Positions 12,401 through 18,631 of a DNA stretch of 64,000 nucleotides are shown in pieces. The stretch lies in the NCBI GenBank assembly GCA_020848275.1, contig JADLAK010000036.1, positions 1-64,000 on the forward strand, written 5' to 3'. The notes beneath the pieces are model-generated. The model was not told the origin of the DNA. It saw nothing but the letters and a program-made list of their open reading frames with translations, and ran no database searches. The stretch is from Planctomycetota bacterium. GTDB lineage: Bacteria > Planctomycetota > UBA8742 > UBA2392. The first letter of the stretch is position 1. Each line of letters starts with the position of its first letter. The position numbers and the translations under genes were made by a program.

Positions 12401-12559
12401 GAGAAGGACGGGACATGGAAGCATAAAATCGGCGATGGGGCAGTCCATGACACAGACTCGTCAGGGGCCAAAATTACAAATCCACAGACCTGCAACAAAA
12501 ACTACGCGCCGGCGGGTCACAATTACAATGAATGGGCTGGTTACTGGTGCGTGAAATGA
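476..12559 (+). CDS. Giant secreted Rhs/YD-repeat protein with C-terminal toxin-like tip
   Basis: About 4027 residues. ATG 476 is chosen because it opens a signal peptide (MHRFLLIAITLFFANSLAAL) behind an AGGAA. Order by residue: right-handed beta-helix-like repeats (about 350-670), fibronectin-type-III-like segments (about 680-940), a second helix-like region (about 1020-1290), more FN3-like sequence, then an Rhs entry domain from about 1800 (ETDITTRGRMMGISWSRFYRS). YD repeats run from about 1940 to 3150. The Rhs core is split: DQLGSLRVVF...YTYGPNGEPF lies near 3370 and RVYSPYLGRWTTPDP near 3760, with about 370 residues between. After DPTGLE (about 3790) a 234-residue tip differs in composition and carries GNCWRYA (C3881) and DMHFYRQ (H3971). 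Rhs proteins form a shell that encloses a variable effector tip. The Rhs assignment is firm; a toxin role is inferred. Confidence 0.93.
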   Translation: MHRFLLIAITLFFANSLAALTITGDIITNTTWTSSDSPITLDPAGASGGTVKVRNGATLTIDSTGGVVNINWNEDCDFQIGNGSGDGGDLVIKAASGAINFKAKAGGNIRINPYGSINFSDTTAETHFQQNGAGVTWGAMIFEAGQTKQSSLKNCDFSRAGDDGRDGALVIEDNDIVPTLDDVDFNTGITTSCMRLEGKGINVLARGNVTAPIGLDGATYAFFLNAVTSTAEFIDFPDPTDLTTQLVRMDGTCQVGSATNASHWRFDDGYTFKCSASSKLQVINGSVWGTPESRPLFQAISGTSDTHWVGLADDYTATATPKTNVWGDIGPFAYLEIRNASTGININKDDNDGGTTYFVPYSGQQTRWRFPGLLIQQCYTGIYTRTHIDGSGNGYTVVFEDCTLGSTAAGDDCDTACCTVESGRVEFLNCAIQGAVNTGIQIGAGTAFANDVLIRDSKITDNSGTTGIYIGSSQASTSVRIERSVIEGWNTGIYSVEASYSPARALILSHCFVSALNGTNCTALSVQFQTAAVCTLLVEDCTIAGVSGGTTNRGVWLQEIRNETGATATFRRTTIDGNGTYGIDVGSDSDNTIDYLFDQCAITTNATGVNDQRSSGSAKTIVQYSTFAGNTTNNAVDGGGTQILAQHCYWGAATPSGTSNTDTTNYYARPYIGVLTGGSPAAPSSWDVWESSSVQADNLHVISNTPYFKWTFASDFGSQTQGSYEVDIDNNSDFSSLHDNGSEQSNANSGFTYGGTALVNGTVYYARVRLEDASGRSGGWRYLTFQMNSAPGQVGNTNRSPSSGASGQAPATLLQWERPSDADEDPLHFKIEIDDNSSFNNGSGKYRSLTTNQYLGNGGYAEVSYDSGTTWIAFPSDGVTLIGGTTPRVRLYLPTTYPNGLGALIGGTWYWRVKATDGFEEGTASSNYTFSTNSGFVISGTLNEGGIGGSVTVGICRNGVKLAESDTTGGGSFSITVASVALSAGDTLVIFIDDETEDGATVLQFTGQDMDEASGLHEETELVAGMVIIDHRFGTAFTNAAFAADSGIDSDIPWSETSGAVDFDQNDVTTVEVRGSWNFSGTVDSAGTTVQTKGATQYSPETGTLTTCGYAWTAGGIDNDGSLEISGGSVVTYTSNLTSAGTFVVRTSTMTVNSSSADYILVTDGLFEATDSTFNANSTYDGRIVIDSSGAGSAARLACTDCTFSRWSITIETDGILDIFDRNTFQTNISTYQSNSHIYWKTTDSRSATTMRGIQFDYALTVGSQYNVHADSGSTVRTLTMIGCGGQCTGDRYESDSGSKVSWGLVPPIDVKVLIGDTRLRLEWANDSQADAGTNGSGTASSVTSTVLTVGGSPWTTNAFVNFTLRMGSDVATYKYYKIASNTSNTITIDNTNGENLVTDGWTTGSDYLVTSAGYNIYRSTNGTDFTKLAGVIRGTAYHDTGLSNGSTYYYYVKAADLNPSTDLESGQSKRVSAKPAAPTLALFPANAKQTSIVALTTIGTYTHWENSTNLTVGSNITVNDQIVLSEKLVLWDLTLSGASTGGRTFTTTENNVWGIAAYDETASATFTVDQDTDLTNRPSVSFTGPSADANVAASSSDTDITVSLSFSANGGAAISTGTFEFYADRPVWNDTADINAGATLAGVFDSVSSSAASWTVEQEITTAKQNLYDGEYTLYARIANSNGLYSEWVSRRVYVNGAGSAFVKVSDAGGQPVYLKQGDVNRTISLAGTGLSNSPLPDFGNNITVHSASVTGGGNGLDVVVSVDHLADCGPREFTTNSGSKKGQVIVDYPTNILPTTTNTEPSRNPAIGGVNVFLHSGAFFKSETDITTRGRMMGISWSRFYRSDITYNGPLGFNWVGHYYQRAIYDSSSSDIWWYTPDGRKEVFPDVTGGFSSPIGVYVTATRETTYNTITLTDRHGFKCVFNSQGRLWKCIDRNSNTTECSYNYAGQLSLITDDRSKTYEIVYASHGRVDVVKDKVWSTGSPREVEYEYNSSGDLIEQKAPKTNRYGGASAPYARITYAYVYDSAHRMTACVNPREFAETGTTLPYLENQYDSGKVVAQRLGELDQWLYVRYVSGTSVRVIDRRGLRTDYTLDASGRATTIARYTKFWSVDTDLNINHSTITEVSGKVRTSDPTSFNTVFTYNSNHEILTVTYPRGNKATYTYASGSSQTSGTATSCTTNKLSKFLAGWTNGAFIGMTLRMGTNPSNYKYYLIIDNDSNDIWVDETFDLQADGWGASAYNVFNQSSDPMAAGNVLTVTRSDEGLGSESDIITTYTYEPRYQFVKTVKNPRNYTTTYTYDYEESESTTDKFAGNLVMASAPSVTLGQPSAQTIESRTTYNQYGQPISSVDGEGNVTHFRYYSGSGHDGFLYQTVSGYGSLDLTSEFDYDNVGNMIASWPARAFETGATKDDFKSSYDVNELDQAWHSSGPELFTDGQTDRLDVYRYFDANGNVTHSFREYVTDAGSEPSMPGSPETAAPSAFSKSSAAMAATWVESTTVYNLLNYPTQRTVDAVAGSTVTRLTGRTEYDANYNVVASISPLGNRSATVYDERDMVFQSIAGANSDVQGIFESDYDANGNLSESRDALVNKTLYTYDGFDRTTLVTDPAGNERKSYYDANSNVTKSEAYWGTAAAGQLLTRSESFFDEIDRAYQSRRMANDYLGTAIGDGYATNTVLFDKNSRVARTTDDNGVTFYRFYDAANRTSYTRDAVGNEVHFEYNLDGANTKTTFREINSLDSSVEVSHEETDYDNLNRRTKFRDRRYNATSKDTEIDWKYDGWGRVTQTTDAAGTTTDYIFDLLSRSVRTTRKPNATEANWIITDNIFDDDSRVTRRTIWETGDDTTPTNPQDTDYTYDERSRLITLRRPDGDIWTYRYDANSNRIGWTDPLGTSVTDTFDNRNLISYRMITRGTGIKGATYESYEFDALGRLTGNSNYNGSNLISSASWRYNSFSMPESMTETIAKSDGTLLGTYTTGAEYDAAGLLRATIYSTGRRVAHSYDALNRLSESVDETNNFHIASYLYAGPHRLVHRVMGGNGAKPIHTKYEYEASGCGCGGFSSYCEKVEHYVSQTSFDEVVASNDRRYDKVGNVTAERSAHEGDMGKVYRYDNAYRLTETYFGVDLNDETDFTDFANDTDDPAAFAVKRSFALDTRGNRSGGSGIVDSDDASGTIKSTGFTVGGTGTQAEINARLMNVYTVVDGNDDYIYDAAEQLTYDASTGLYHAYDYKGQLVLTDNDADLATPERLYSYDCQGRRKTEEIWYEASYHLDSITSFITLCEQCTTCPCNACGQTDGEDVNYDSAGAAQAVTQSTFGEGATAGGSAQTVAPGTGAAASGGHSPGPANVAEYVAPTSGSAFWRLRGEDQLGSLRVVFNASGFCTDLYTYGPNGEPFRSKVMFHGRDDVISSLQADTPTTGRTNINLTGVTLTTDEMIACELVIPGPVGTSDYLSARVADNSTNWIELLDVGGASAPVYAALNGLNQGFFVLEFKDDVTFVDNGGIAVAPTYSAPYTTFTSYDYLAFTTADIGRYIQPDVGGSWWEIVAVDTGEGYWCKVVGDHSAEAQQNDLYTVVEYPPLLGYSNGGTWSSAPSYASNETTFTDSSHPYKTYMEGWPMLANILQPTPLNLTYAHASNYTVKVAGDADQLASSGDTYRIAPPPGVNLATGALATYTNGSLGDNTTADPGSRLLWCGYRYDPPMVGVYVNPPSTPPLGIYGCQEGPDGYAPAWMQGGSGSDTDGCGNVLGTYYCWNRVYSPYLGRWTTPDPAASPFWNLWDYCVNAPTCLADPTGLETEAEKDRAALEKEQVRREKAGGPPFKDGEVIEVDGRKITVKLVDKSGMSAEGKARIEAEKKAAEAAEKKTKEREGRSWGSGQTSKGNCWRYASDQPVDFRNAMGPITYEQWLKSVHQVGPGQVAGSWDRTVAGLKQELKDYGATEPNAKGECPEGTWKIAAVVGEKTNADGTKRKDMHFYRQEKDGTWKHKIGDGAVHDTDSSGAKITNPQTCNKNYAPAGHNYNEWAGYWCVK

Positions 12560-12603
12560 GGCCTAGATCGCTGTCTTTCTGAAATCACAATACGAGGTGT
12601 TCC

Positions 12604-13260
12604 ATGATTGCCCAAATTCGTTTGAGCTTCATAATGCTCTCAGGTGCGACAGTAACTATCTTCTTTCTGCTGATGGCGTTGGTTAGTCTCCCATTGTCGG
12701 CGGAGCCGACCCAAGAAAAAGATTCAGTGAATTCATCAGCTACCCAGTATCTTGTGTTGCGGCTGGCGTCCGGAGCGCCGAAGTCGTTCCTGTCGTCAGG
12801 TTCATTTGTATATCCTTTGAAAGCTGACAAGGCGACCGTTGATGACGTGTTAAAGACGGGTGTTTATTTCAAGAGTTTGCAACGCGTGCTGCAATATGCC
12901 GAGGAAGAAGACATCAAGGACGCTTTGATTTTCGACGCAGTGCAATTTCTGAGTGATGGCCCGGGCCCCTTTGAGAACATCGCAAAGGAATTCCGGAGCC
13001 CGAAGATAAAAGAAAAATTCGTAAATCCAGATGTGGTTGTTTCGGCGTTCAGGCAATTTCGAGTGTCGTTCATTTCCAAGATGAAATTCGGCGAGGGTGC
13101 TTTTGTTTTTCAATCTCCATCCGGCGTTGCTCCCGACGAACCTTGGGCATTGAGCACAGGCATCTTTGTTCGTGATTACGATGAGTTCATGACGGAATAC
13201 AGGGAATACCAAAAAGAGGTGCCAACATTGATCACATTTAATGGACGATCGCTTCAGTGA
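12604..13260 (+). CDS. Exported small protein, candidate immunity partner of the Rhs tip
   Basis: 218 residues. The N-terminus has a hydrophobic stretch of about 20 residues ending SLPLSAEP, consistent with a signal peptide or membrane anchor. The rest is soluble, with mixed helix and strand character and no family I recognise. A GAGGTG lies 4 bases before the ATG. It starts 44 bases after the Rhs stop, on the same strand, and is poorer in GC than the surrounding core genes, like the Rhs tip. That position and composition are typical of immunity genes for polymorphic toxins. The immunity role rests on context alone; it could instead be an unrelated orphan lipoprotein-like protein. Confidence 0.6.
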   Translation: MIAQIRLSFIMLSGATVTIFFLLMALVSLPLSAEPTQEKDSVNSSATQYLVLRLASGAPKSFLSSGSFVYPLKADKATVDDVLKTGVYFKSLQRVLQYAEEEDIKDALIFDAVQFLSDGPGPFENIAKEFRSPKIKEKFVNPDVVVSAFRQFRVSFISKMKFGEGAFVFQSPSGVAPDEPWALSTGIFVRDYDEFMTEYREYQKEVPTLITFNGRSLQ

Positions 13261-13600
13261 GCCCGTTTTTGGTAGGCAGTGTCCAGAGTTTTGCGCACAT
13301 TCTGAAAGCATCGTTGGTCGGTCATGCCTGAAGTTCATCTGCGACAACACGTTTGACTCATCCCGCTACTGCGACATTTCCCGCGCCGCTTGGGTTGAAG
13401 GCCGGCGGCTTTCGTCAGACCTCGAATTCAACAGCCAGCGGCTGGCGCACATAGCATCCGATCTCTGTCAGAGGCGTTCCCACCGCCAGTTGCCGAGCCA
13501 CAAAGGCTACCATCTCTTCGTAACCGTCCGGTGTGGCACGTATTGACGACGCGGACGGGGTTGTTCCGTGAGCGAGCGGCTTCGTAGATGTAATGCGTTG
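13261..13600. other. Intergenic region with possible IS remnant
   Basis: No complete gene. On the minus strand, about 13411-13560 encodes a short stretch resembling a transposon accessory helix-turn-helix segment (GYEEMVAFVARQLAVGTPL), cut short by a stop. It lies just beyond the 3' end of the truncated IS66 transposase and may belong to the same decayed element. No clear terminal inverted repeat was found. Confidence 0.3.
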
Positions 13601-14390
13601 CTACGACGCGGTTGAGGCACGGCGCGCCTTCAGCCTGGCGTCGGGGAGAAGCTCACCTACGGCGCTCATGCGGGTTTCCGGCAGGCGCGTCAGCACATCG
13701 CGCAGATACTCGTAGGGGTTGCAGCCGCAATGTTTGGCGCTCTCGACCAGCGAGTAGATCACAGCCGCGCTCTTGCCGCCTTCATCCGAGCCCGCGAACA
13801 GCCAGTTCTTGCGGCCAATCACCACGTTACGAAGCGCGCGTTCGGCCGCGTTATTATCAATGTTGAGATAGCCGCGCATGATGTAGCGGCTCAGCGCCCT
13901 GAAGTTGTCGTAGGTGTAATGGATCGCCTTGCCGAGTTCGCTCTGGGGCAATACGCCGGTCCGCGCGCCCAGCCGCGCCAGCATCCACACTTTGAACGAT
14001 TTCAGCACGGGCTCGGCGTGTTCACGCCGGTGCGCCAACAGCGCCCTGCCTTCGACTTTCGCCTCGCGGGCTTCGTGCTTGACATGATAGAGACGACCGA
14101 TCAGGGCCAGCGCTTCGATGGCATCCTGTCCGCTGCTTGCTCGGGCGTCGTAGAAGTAGCGTCGGGCGTGAGCCCAGCAGCCCACTTCGTAGATTTGTCG
14201 TCGTCTCTGACGTTCAGCCGCAAACAGGCCTTCGTAGCCCTTGTAGGCGTCGCACTGCAAATAGCCTCGCCAGCGTCTTCGTCGGCCAGCATCGTCTTCG
14301 ACTTCCAGGAAGCGGCGCGGGCCGTCGCGCGAACGGTCGGGAGTGTAATCAAAGACCTTGGGGTAGTTGGCGGCCTTCGAGCGCAACCAT
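13601..14390 (-). pseudogene. tnpC: IS66-family transposase, 5'-truncated
   Basis: The remaining 261 residues match the C-terminal catalytic half of IS66 TnpC: FDYTPDRSRDGPRRFLE, GYLQCDAYKGYEGLF, GCWAHARRYFYDA, then ALRNVVIGRKNWLFAGSDEGG near the end. The first half of the protein (zinc finger and first catalytic Asp region, roughly 250 residues) is missing. In frame, a stop at 14390-14392 precedes the homologous part, so the element was cut at about 14390-14411. That is directly against the stop codon of the DUF1111 gene at 14412. The accessory genes tnpA and tnpB are absent. It is inactive. The family call is firm. Confidence 0.88.
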
Positions 14391-14411
14391 TACCAACGGG
14401 CACGACGATGG

Positions 14412-15848
14412 TCAGTTTGAGTTCAGGAAGGCGATCAGTGCCGCGCGGTCGCTTGCGTTCATGTTGCGGAACGCATCACGGGAGTTAAGTGCCTCGCCGC
14501 CATGCCACAGGATCGCCTCGGCCAGATTGCGTGCACGGCCGTCGTGTAAAAAGAACGTATGACCGTTGACCACACTGGTCATGCCAATGCCCCAAAGCGG
14601 CGCTGTGCGCCACTCCTGCCCGTCCGCGAGGAAGTCCGACCGGTTGTCGGCGAGGTCTGCGCCCATGTCATGTACCAGCAAATCCGTGAACGGGTGAATC
14701 GTCTGGTTGCGCAACTCCGCCAGCGGATGCGTGTTGCCCGTCACCAGCGCAGGCTTGTGGCAACCCGCACACCCTGCCTGCGTAAACAACGTCTCGCCGC
14801 GCAGCACCTGAGGGTCGTTGACGTTGCGCCGTGCCGGCACGCCCAGCGTCCGCACATACAGCGCCGTGATATCCAGTGTGTGTTGGTCGATTTCCGGGTC
14901 ATCCGGCAGGCCGTCATCCTGGGGCTGCCCGAGAAATGGCTCGTTGGAGAACAGCGGGCTGGTGACGCCCATATCGTTGACGTAGGCCGCCGCGGATTGC
15001 TGGAGCAAATTGGGCGTGTTGGCCTTCCAGCCGAACCGACCCAGACGCGCTGCGCCGGCCTGCACGTCCCATACCATGTTTACGCGCCCCGAGATTCCGT
15101 CTCCGTTGGCGTCGGTTGGGTCAGCCAGGGCCAAGATCGTCGCCTCATCCAGGGCTTCGAGCAACCCCAACCCGAACACTGGCGGCGCTACGCGCGGCGA
15201 GATCATCAGGTTGCCGGGCAGAGCCACATAGGGGCTGCCTAACGTGAAGGTGGGCCTGCGCAGGACATAAGGCGTACCGTCGCCGTAAGTGCCATTGACT
15301 GCCGTGTAGTTGAGTTCTTTCAGGGCTTCGGGCGTCACGCCGAAAATCGCGTTGTCCTGCAATTGGCCGCCAAAACCGGGTACAGCCATCGGGCCGCCGT
15401 TAGGGGCCGTTCCGGGGATGCTAAGGCGAATCAGAAGTGACGGCTCTGGCCCGTCATCGGGCGGCTTGCCGCGACCGTCTTTGGGGTGGCAGCCTTCGCA
15501 CGATGTGGTGTTGAAGATCGGACCCAATCCCGGGAAATTCGGGTTGCCGGCGCTGACAAACGATTGCTCGAACGCAAAGTCGCCCTCTAAGTGGAGGCCA
15601 AGCGTGGCAGCATCGAGATTCGGCGCCGGCATGGAAAAGGCGTTGCTCGTCAGGATGAACACCGTGGTATCGCCACCGCCAAATTCGCCGATGGCCGAGG
15701 TGCCGCCGCCGGAATCGCCGCCGCCTTCGTCGCCGCCACTGTCGCATGCGGCGATGGCACAAGCCAGCGCCGCCGCGGCGAACATGAATGCAAACAGGGA
15801 AGGGCGGCCAATGATCGGACGCGTGGACTTTTTCTGTGTTGGAAGCAT
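14412..15848 (-). CDS. Di-heme oxidoreductase-like lipoprotein (DUF1111)
   Basis: 478 residues. ATG at 15848 gives a signal sequence with the lipobox AIAAC followed by a Gly/Ser/Asp/Glu-rich linker, so this is probably an outer- or inner-membrane lipoprotein facing the periplasm. Two c-type heme motifs are present: CEGCHPKDGRG in the first third and CAGCHKP in the last third. The surrounding sequence (GLGLLEALDEATILALADPTD) fits the DUF1111 'thiol oxidoreductase' or di-heme peroxidase-like family. It begins 4 bases after the imelysin stop, so the two are co-transcribed. In other bacteria this family sits beside imelysin genes in iron-regulated loci. The substrate is unknown. Confidence 0.85.
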   Translation of the reverse strand: MLPTQKKSTRPIIGRPSLFAFMFAAAALACAIAACDSGGDEGGGDSGGGTSAIGEFGGGDTTVFILTSNAFSMPAPNLDAATLGLHLEGDFAFEQSFVSAGNPNFPGLGPIFNTTSCEGCHPKDGRGKPPDDGPEPSLLIRLSIPGTAPNGGPMAVPGFGGQLQDNAIFGVTPEALKELNYTAVNGTYGDGTPYVLRRPTFTLGSPYVALPGNLMISPRVAPPVFGLGLLEALDEATILALADPTDANGDGISGRVNMVWDVQAGAARLGRFGWKANTPNLLQQSAAAYVNDMGVTSPLFSNEPFLGQPQDDGLPDDPEIDQHTLDITALYVRTLGVPARRNVNDPQVLRGETLFTQAGCAGCHKPALVTGNTHPLAELRNQTIHPFTDLLVHDMGADLADNRSDFLADGQEWRTAPLWGIGMTSVVNGHTFFLHDGRARNLAEAILWHGGEALNSRDAFRNMNASDRAALIAFLNSN

Positions 15849-15852
15849 TGAT

Positions 15853-16965
15853 TTATTGGAAGTTGGAGTTGTTGAGGAAAGGGATGAGTTCGTCGTTGAG
15901 GACATCGCGCAGCGCCAAGACAGCGTCAATGGCGTCCTGCACCTCGGGGCGGTTGTTGGTGATGGCGTCCTCAAAGCTCACGGGGATGTCCTCGATTTCG
16001 AAAATCGCCAACTCAATGGCGTCGCGGATTTCCTGGTCAAGTTCATCGTTGCGGCTGGCCACGAATATTTCGAGGCCGGGACCGTCAAATCCGCCGAAGT
16101 TGCCGAGATAAGCGTTCTGAATCCCGCGGATGTTGTCGGCGAAGTCTTTTTGCGAGTTGAAGGCAAACCGCGACTCGACGGCGTCAATATCCGCCGGCGG
16201 GCCAAAGGGCGTGGCGAGCTTGCCGCTTCCTACTTCGTCGGCGATGGTGATCATGCCTTCGACCCACTCAAGGATCGCGGCCTTTTGCGACGGGTACACG
16301 CTGCTTCCACCTGTATTAATGAAATTGTCCTGGTAATCGCCGCCGGTGCTGCGCCAGGCGGTGTGCAGCGCGGTCGTTGCCGCCACGAGATCGGCGCAGG
16401 CGCCGATCAAATACTCGTATCGGCGGGTGTCGCCGTCGAGTTCCGCGAGGATTTCGGCGGCGGTGTCGATGCTGCCGCCATCGCCAAATATCAGGCGTTC
16501 GATGGCGTGAAATCCCTTGACGTCGTCGGCGGCCGAGGCAAAGAACGCAGCGTTGAGCGTCGCACTCCCCGCCAATATCGCGTCCATGTCGGTTCCGTTC
16601 AGGGGCCAAGTGTCCATGCGCGGGTCGTAGCCGGCGGTGTCCACGGGGCCGAACAGGAAAGCCTCGGAGTTTTCCCAAGGCTCGCGCGCGGCACGCCAGG
16701 CAACCTGCGCGGCGGTGACATTGCCCGTCGTGCGGGTGCCGTCGAGGTCGTTCGCGGCGTCTTCGAGCTCCTCGGCGGCGGTTTGAAGCGCCGCGTAGGT
16801 CGCGGTCACGACGTCGACGGCGTAGTTCTCGAGCATGAAGTCGGCGTTGAAGGTCTGCAACTGAGGGTCGTCTTCATCGGACGAATCGTCGGGGCAGGCC
16901 GTGAGCGTGAGGCACATCACGGTCAAGATCGCGGCAGTCAAAGTTGTCATCAAGCGTGTACGCAT
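15853..16965 (-). CDS. Imelysin-like lipoprotein (peptidase M75 family)
   Basis: 370 residues. Signal sequence with lipobox LTAC (lipidated Cys about 24) followed by an acidic linker. The family motif GxHxxE is present as GFHAIE at residues 151-156, and the protein is otherwise mostly helical. Imelysin proteins are exported, usually iron-regulated, and thought to bind iron or heme; proteolysis is not established for most members. It lies between the porin-like gene (9-base gap) and the DUF1111 gene (4-base gap), so the three form one operon. Fur-box-like palindromes at the head of the operon (18321-18367) support iron control. Confidence 0.87.
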   Translation of the reverse strand: MRTRLMTTLTAAILTVMCLTLTACPDDSSDEDDPQLQTFNADFMLENYAVDVVTATYAALQTAAEELEDAANDLDGTRTTGNVTAAQVAWRAAREPWENSEAFLFGPVDTAGYDPRMDTWPLNGTDMDAILAGSATLNAAFFASAADDVKGFHAIERLIFGDGGSIDTAAEILAELDGDTRRYEYLIGACADLVAATTALHTAWRSTGGDYQDNFINTGGSSVYPSQKAAILEWVEGMITIADEVGSGKLATPFGPPADIDAVESRFAFNSQKDFADNIRGIQNAYLGNFGGFDGPGLEIFVASRNDELDQEIRDAIELAIFEIEDIPVSFEDAITNNRPEVQDAIDAVLALRDVLNDELIPFLNNSNFQ

Positions 16966-16974
16966 GTTCGTCCT

Positions 16975-18336
16975 TTAGAATTCCACGCCAAACCCCAGCG
17001 TGTATGTAAGTTCGTCGTTGTGGTCTTCGATGCCCAGCCACCTCCACTGGAAGGTGGCCTTGAGGATTAGGTTGGGATAGGGACGGCCATTGAGGCCCGT
17101 GGTGACACCCTGGCGCAGGTAACGGTCCTGGTCCTGCACCGTGCCCACGGTGTTGAGCATGGTGTCGTACCAGTCGTAGCGCAGGAAGAGGTCGAGCGAC
17201 TGGGCTGCCGGTTTGCTCGGCATCAACCAGAGGAAGTCAAAGCCGACCTCGGCAAAGACGCCCAGCGCCTCGCGCGCCACAGGTGTGCGCGGCACTTGCA
17301 GGTTGTTGCTCAGGTTCTTGTTGGCGAGCGTGACTTTTTCGGAGTTCTGCAGGTTGCCGTACAGCACGCTGGCGCGCGCGGTGATCGGACGCCGGTCGTA
17401 ATAAGCAAACACGTTGAGGATGTAGAGATAGGCATCGCTGGTCATGTCGTCGCGAGGACGGTTGTTGGCGGTGTTACCGATGAAACCCGACGCGCTGACC
17501 TCGACGCCGCCCAGGGGCTTGGTCGATAGCCGCCAAGCCACGCCGAATTCGTGGGCCAGGCTGCCCTCGAAGGGCGACTGCGAACCGTCGGCGGCGAACC
17601 GCTCGCTGGAAAAGCGAGAGGAATCCAGGCCGGCGACCACCATCAGGTCGTAGCGGAAGTAACGCGTGAGGTTGCCGTATATCTGGATGGCGTTGTTGTG
17701 CCACACCGTGGGAATGATGTTGGTCTCGGCCTCGGGGCGCGTGTTGGTGTAGTAATCGCCGGGGCGGTGATAGAGATTGGTGTACCCCACCGGCACCTCA
17801 AGATGCCCGAAGTTCAAGTTGAAGGCCGGGTCGATAAAGAGCTCGATCTCAAGCTCCTCAAGTACAATCTCGCCGCCGTGTTCAGCCTCAAATTCGAATT
17901 CGCCGAACTCCTCGAAGCGTTCAAACTCAAGCGCCGAACCGGTGCCGCCATGTTCGAATTCGACTTCGACATCGAGTTCCAGCCATTCCGTGAATAGCAG
18001 GTCGAAGCCGAGGATGAAGCGTTCAATATCCGCTTCGTCGCGCTTGTCCTTGAACGTCTGCCAATCGAAGTTGCTGTAGTGCGCCACGGCGTAGCCGTTG
18101 ATCTTGATCCAGCCGAAGTCAAAGGGGCTCTGCGCGCGCGGCTGGTCCCACTCGGGTACATTCTCGGGTTTGGGAAACTTGTCCCACAGAGTCGGGGGCT
18201 TGTTTTCGGGCCGGGACTCTGCGGCGGTAATTGGCCCGGGTTCGCCGGCCGGTGCGGGAGACTGCGCAAACCCCGGCGTGACAAACACAGCCAGCGCCAG
18301 ACAGGCGAGCGACTTTATTTTGAGACTCGTTCTCAT
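16975..18336 (-). CDS. Porin-like outer-membrane beta-barrel protein
   Basis: 453 residues from ATG 18336, chosen because it opens a signal peptide (SLACLALAVFVTPGFA). An upstream in-frame ATG at 18366 is possible but adds residues before the signal. After a proline-rich linker the sequence alternates short amphipathic strands rich in Tyr, Phe and Gly. It ends in TYTLGFGVEF with a terminal Phe, the usual beta-barrel assembly signal. An unusually acidic run (repeated EFE, FEE) lies at about residues 110-160. It resembles phosphate-selective or DUF-type porins, but I cannot name the substrate. It is first in the operon with imelysin and DUF1111, suggesting iron-related uptake. Confidence 0.75.
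   Translation of the reverse strand: MRTSLKIKSLACLALAVFVTPGFAQSPAPAGEPGPITAAESRPENKPPTLWDKFPKPENVPEWDQPRAQSPFDFGWIKINGYAVAHYSNFDWQTFKDKRDEADIERFILGFDLLFTEWLELDVEVEFEHGGTGSALEFERFEEFGEFEFEAEHGGEIVLEELEIELFIDPAFNLNFGHLEVPVGYTNLYHRPGDYYTNTRPEAETNIIPTVWHNNAIQIYGNLTRYFRYDLMVVAGLDSSRFSSERFAADGSQSPFEGSLAHEFGVAWRLSTKPLGGVEVSASGFIGNTANNRPRDDMTSDAYLYILNVFAYYDRRPITARASVLYGNLQNSEKVTLANKNLSNNLQVPRTPVAREALGVFAEVGFDFLWLMPSKPAAQSLDLFLRYDWYDTMLNTVGTVQDQDRYLRQGVTTGLNGRPYPNLILKATFQWRWLGIEDHNDELTYTLGFGVEF
18321..18335 (-). promoter_or_regulatory. Second Fur-box-like palindrome, overlapping porin start
   Basis: TGAGACTCGTTCTCA has perfect outer arms TGAGA and TCTCA and resembles the 7-1-7 Fur pattern. It overlaps the first codons of the porin gene and is 13 bases from the first palindrome, so the two could form a tandem operator. 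Being inside the coding start, it could be coincidental. Confidence 0.35.
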
Positions 18337-18348
18337 CGCCCTGTTAAT

Positions 18349-18367
18349 AACGAGACCCAGTCTCATT
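18349..18367 (-). promoter_or_regulatory. Fur-box-like palindrome upstream of porin operon
   Basis: AACGAGACCCAGTCTCATT is a 19-bp near-perfect palindrome (arms AAYGAGAC and GTCTCRTT, 7 of 8 bases paired, 3-base centre). It resembles Fur or other metal-regulator operators. It lies 13-31 bases before the porin ATG in the divergent region shared with the TonB receptor. The downstream genes are iron-type. Binding is inferred. Confidence 0.5.
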
Positions 18368-18631
18368 TGCAACATAATAGTCATGTCGATGACGAACGGA
18401 TACCGCCGGGCAACCTTTGGCGCCGTGTTCGGTTTTTATGCGATGAATCGCGCATGCAGGGCAATCCGGAATTATTGGTCAGGCCTGCGACGCCGACGGG
18501 ACTACTGCGCACAAGCGTTCGCCAAGTCGGGCAAACACTTCTCGAACCGCGCTGTGCCGCCAATCCGCGACTTCGCGGACCAAGGACGCTTTTAGACCCG
18601 CCGGGAAAGGCGCGATGTCACGGAGACCGTA

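Noticed and set aside
14559-17070. Plus-strand open frames across the DUF1111/imelysin operon
   Set aside because: They oppose two genes with clear lipoboxes and heme or imelysin motifs on the minus strand.
18381-18631. Possible cobalamin riboswitch before the TonB receptor
   Set aside because: A CobN-like gene made this worth checking, but no B12-box core or matching conserved stems could be seen; isolated GGAGACC-like bases are not enough.
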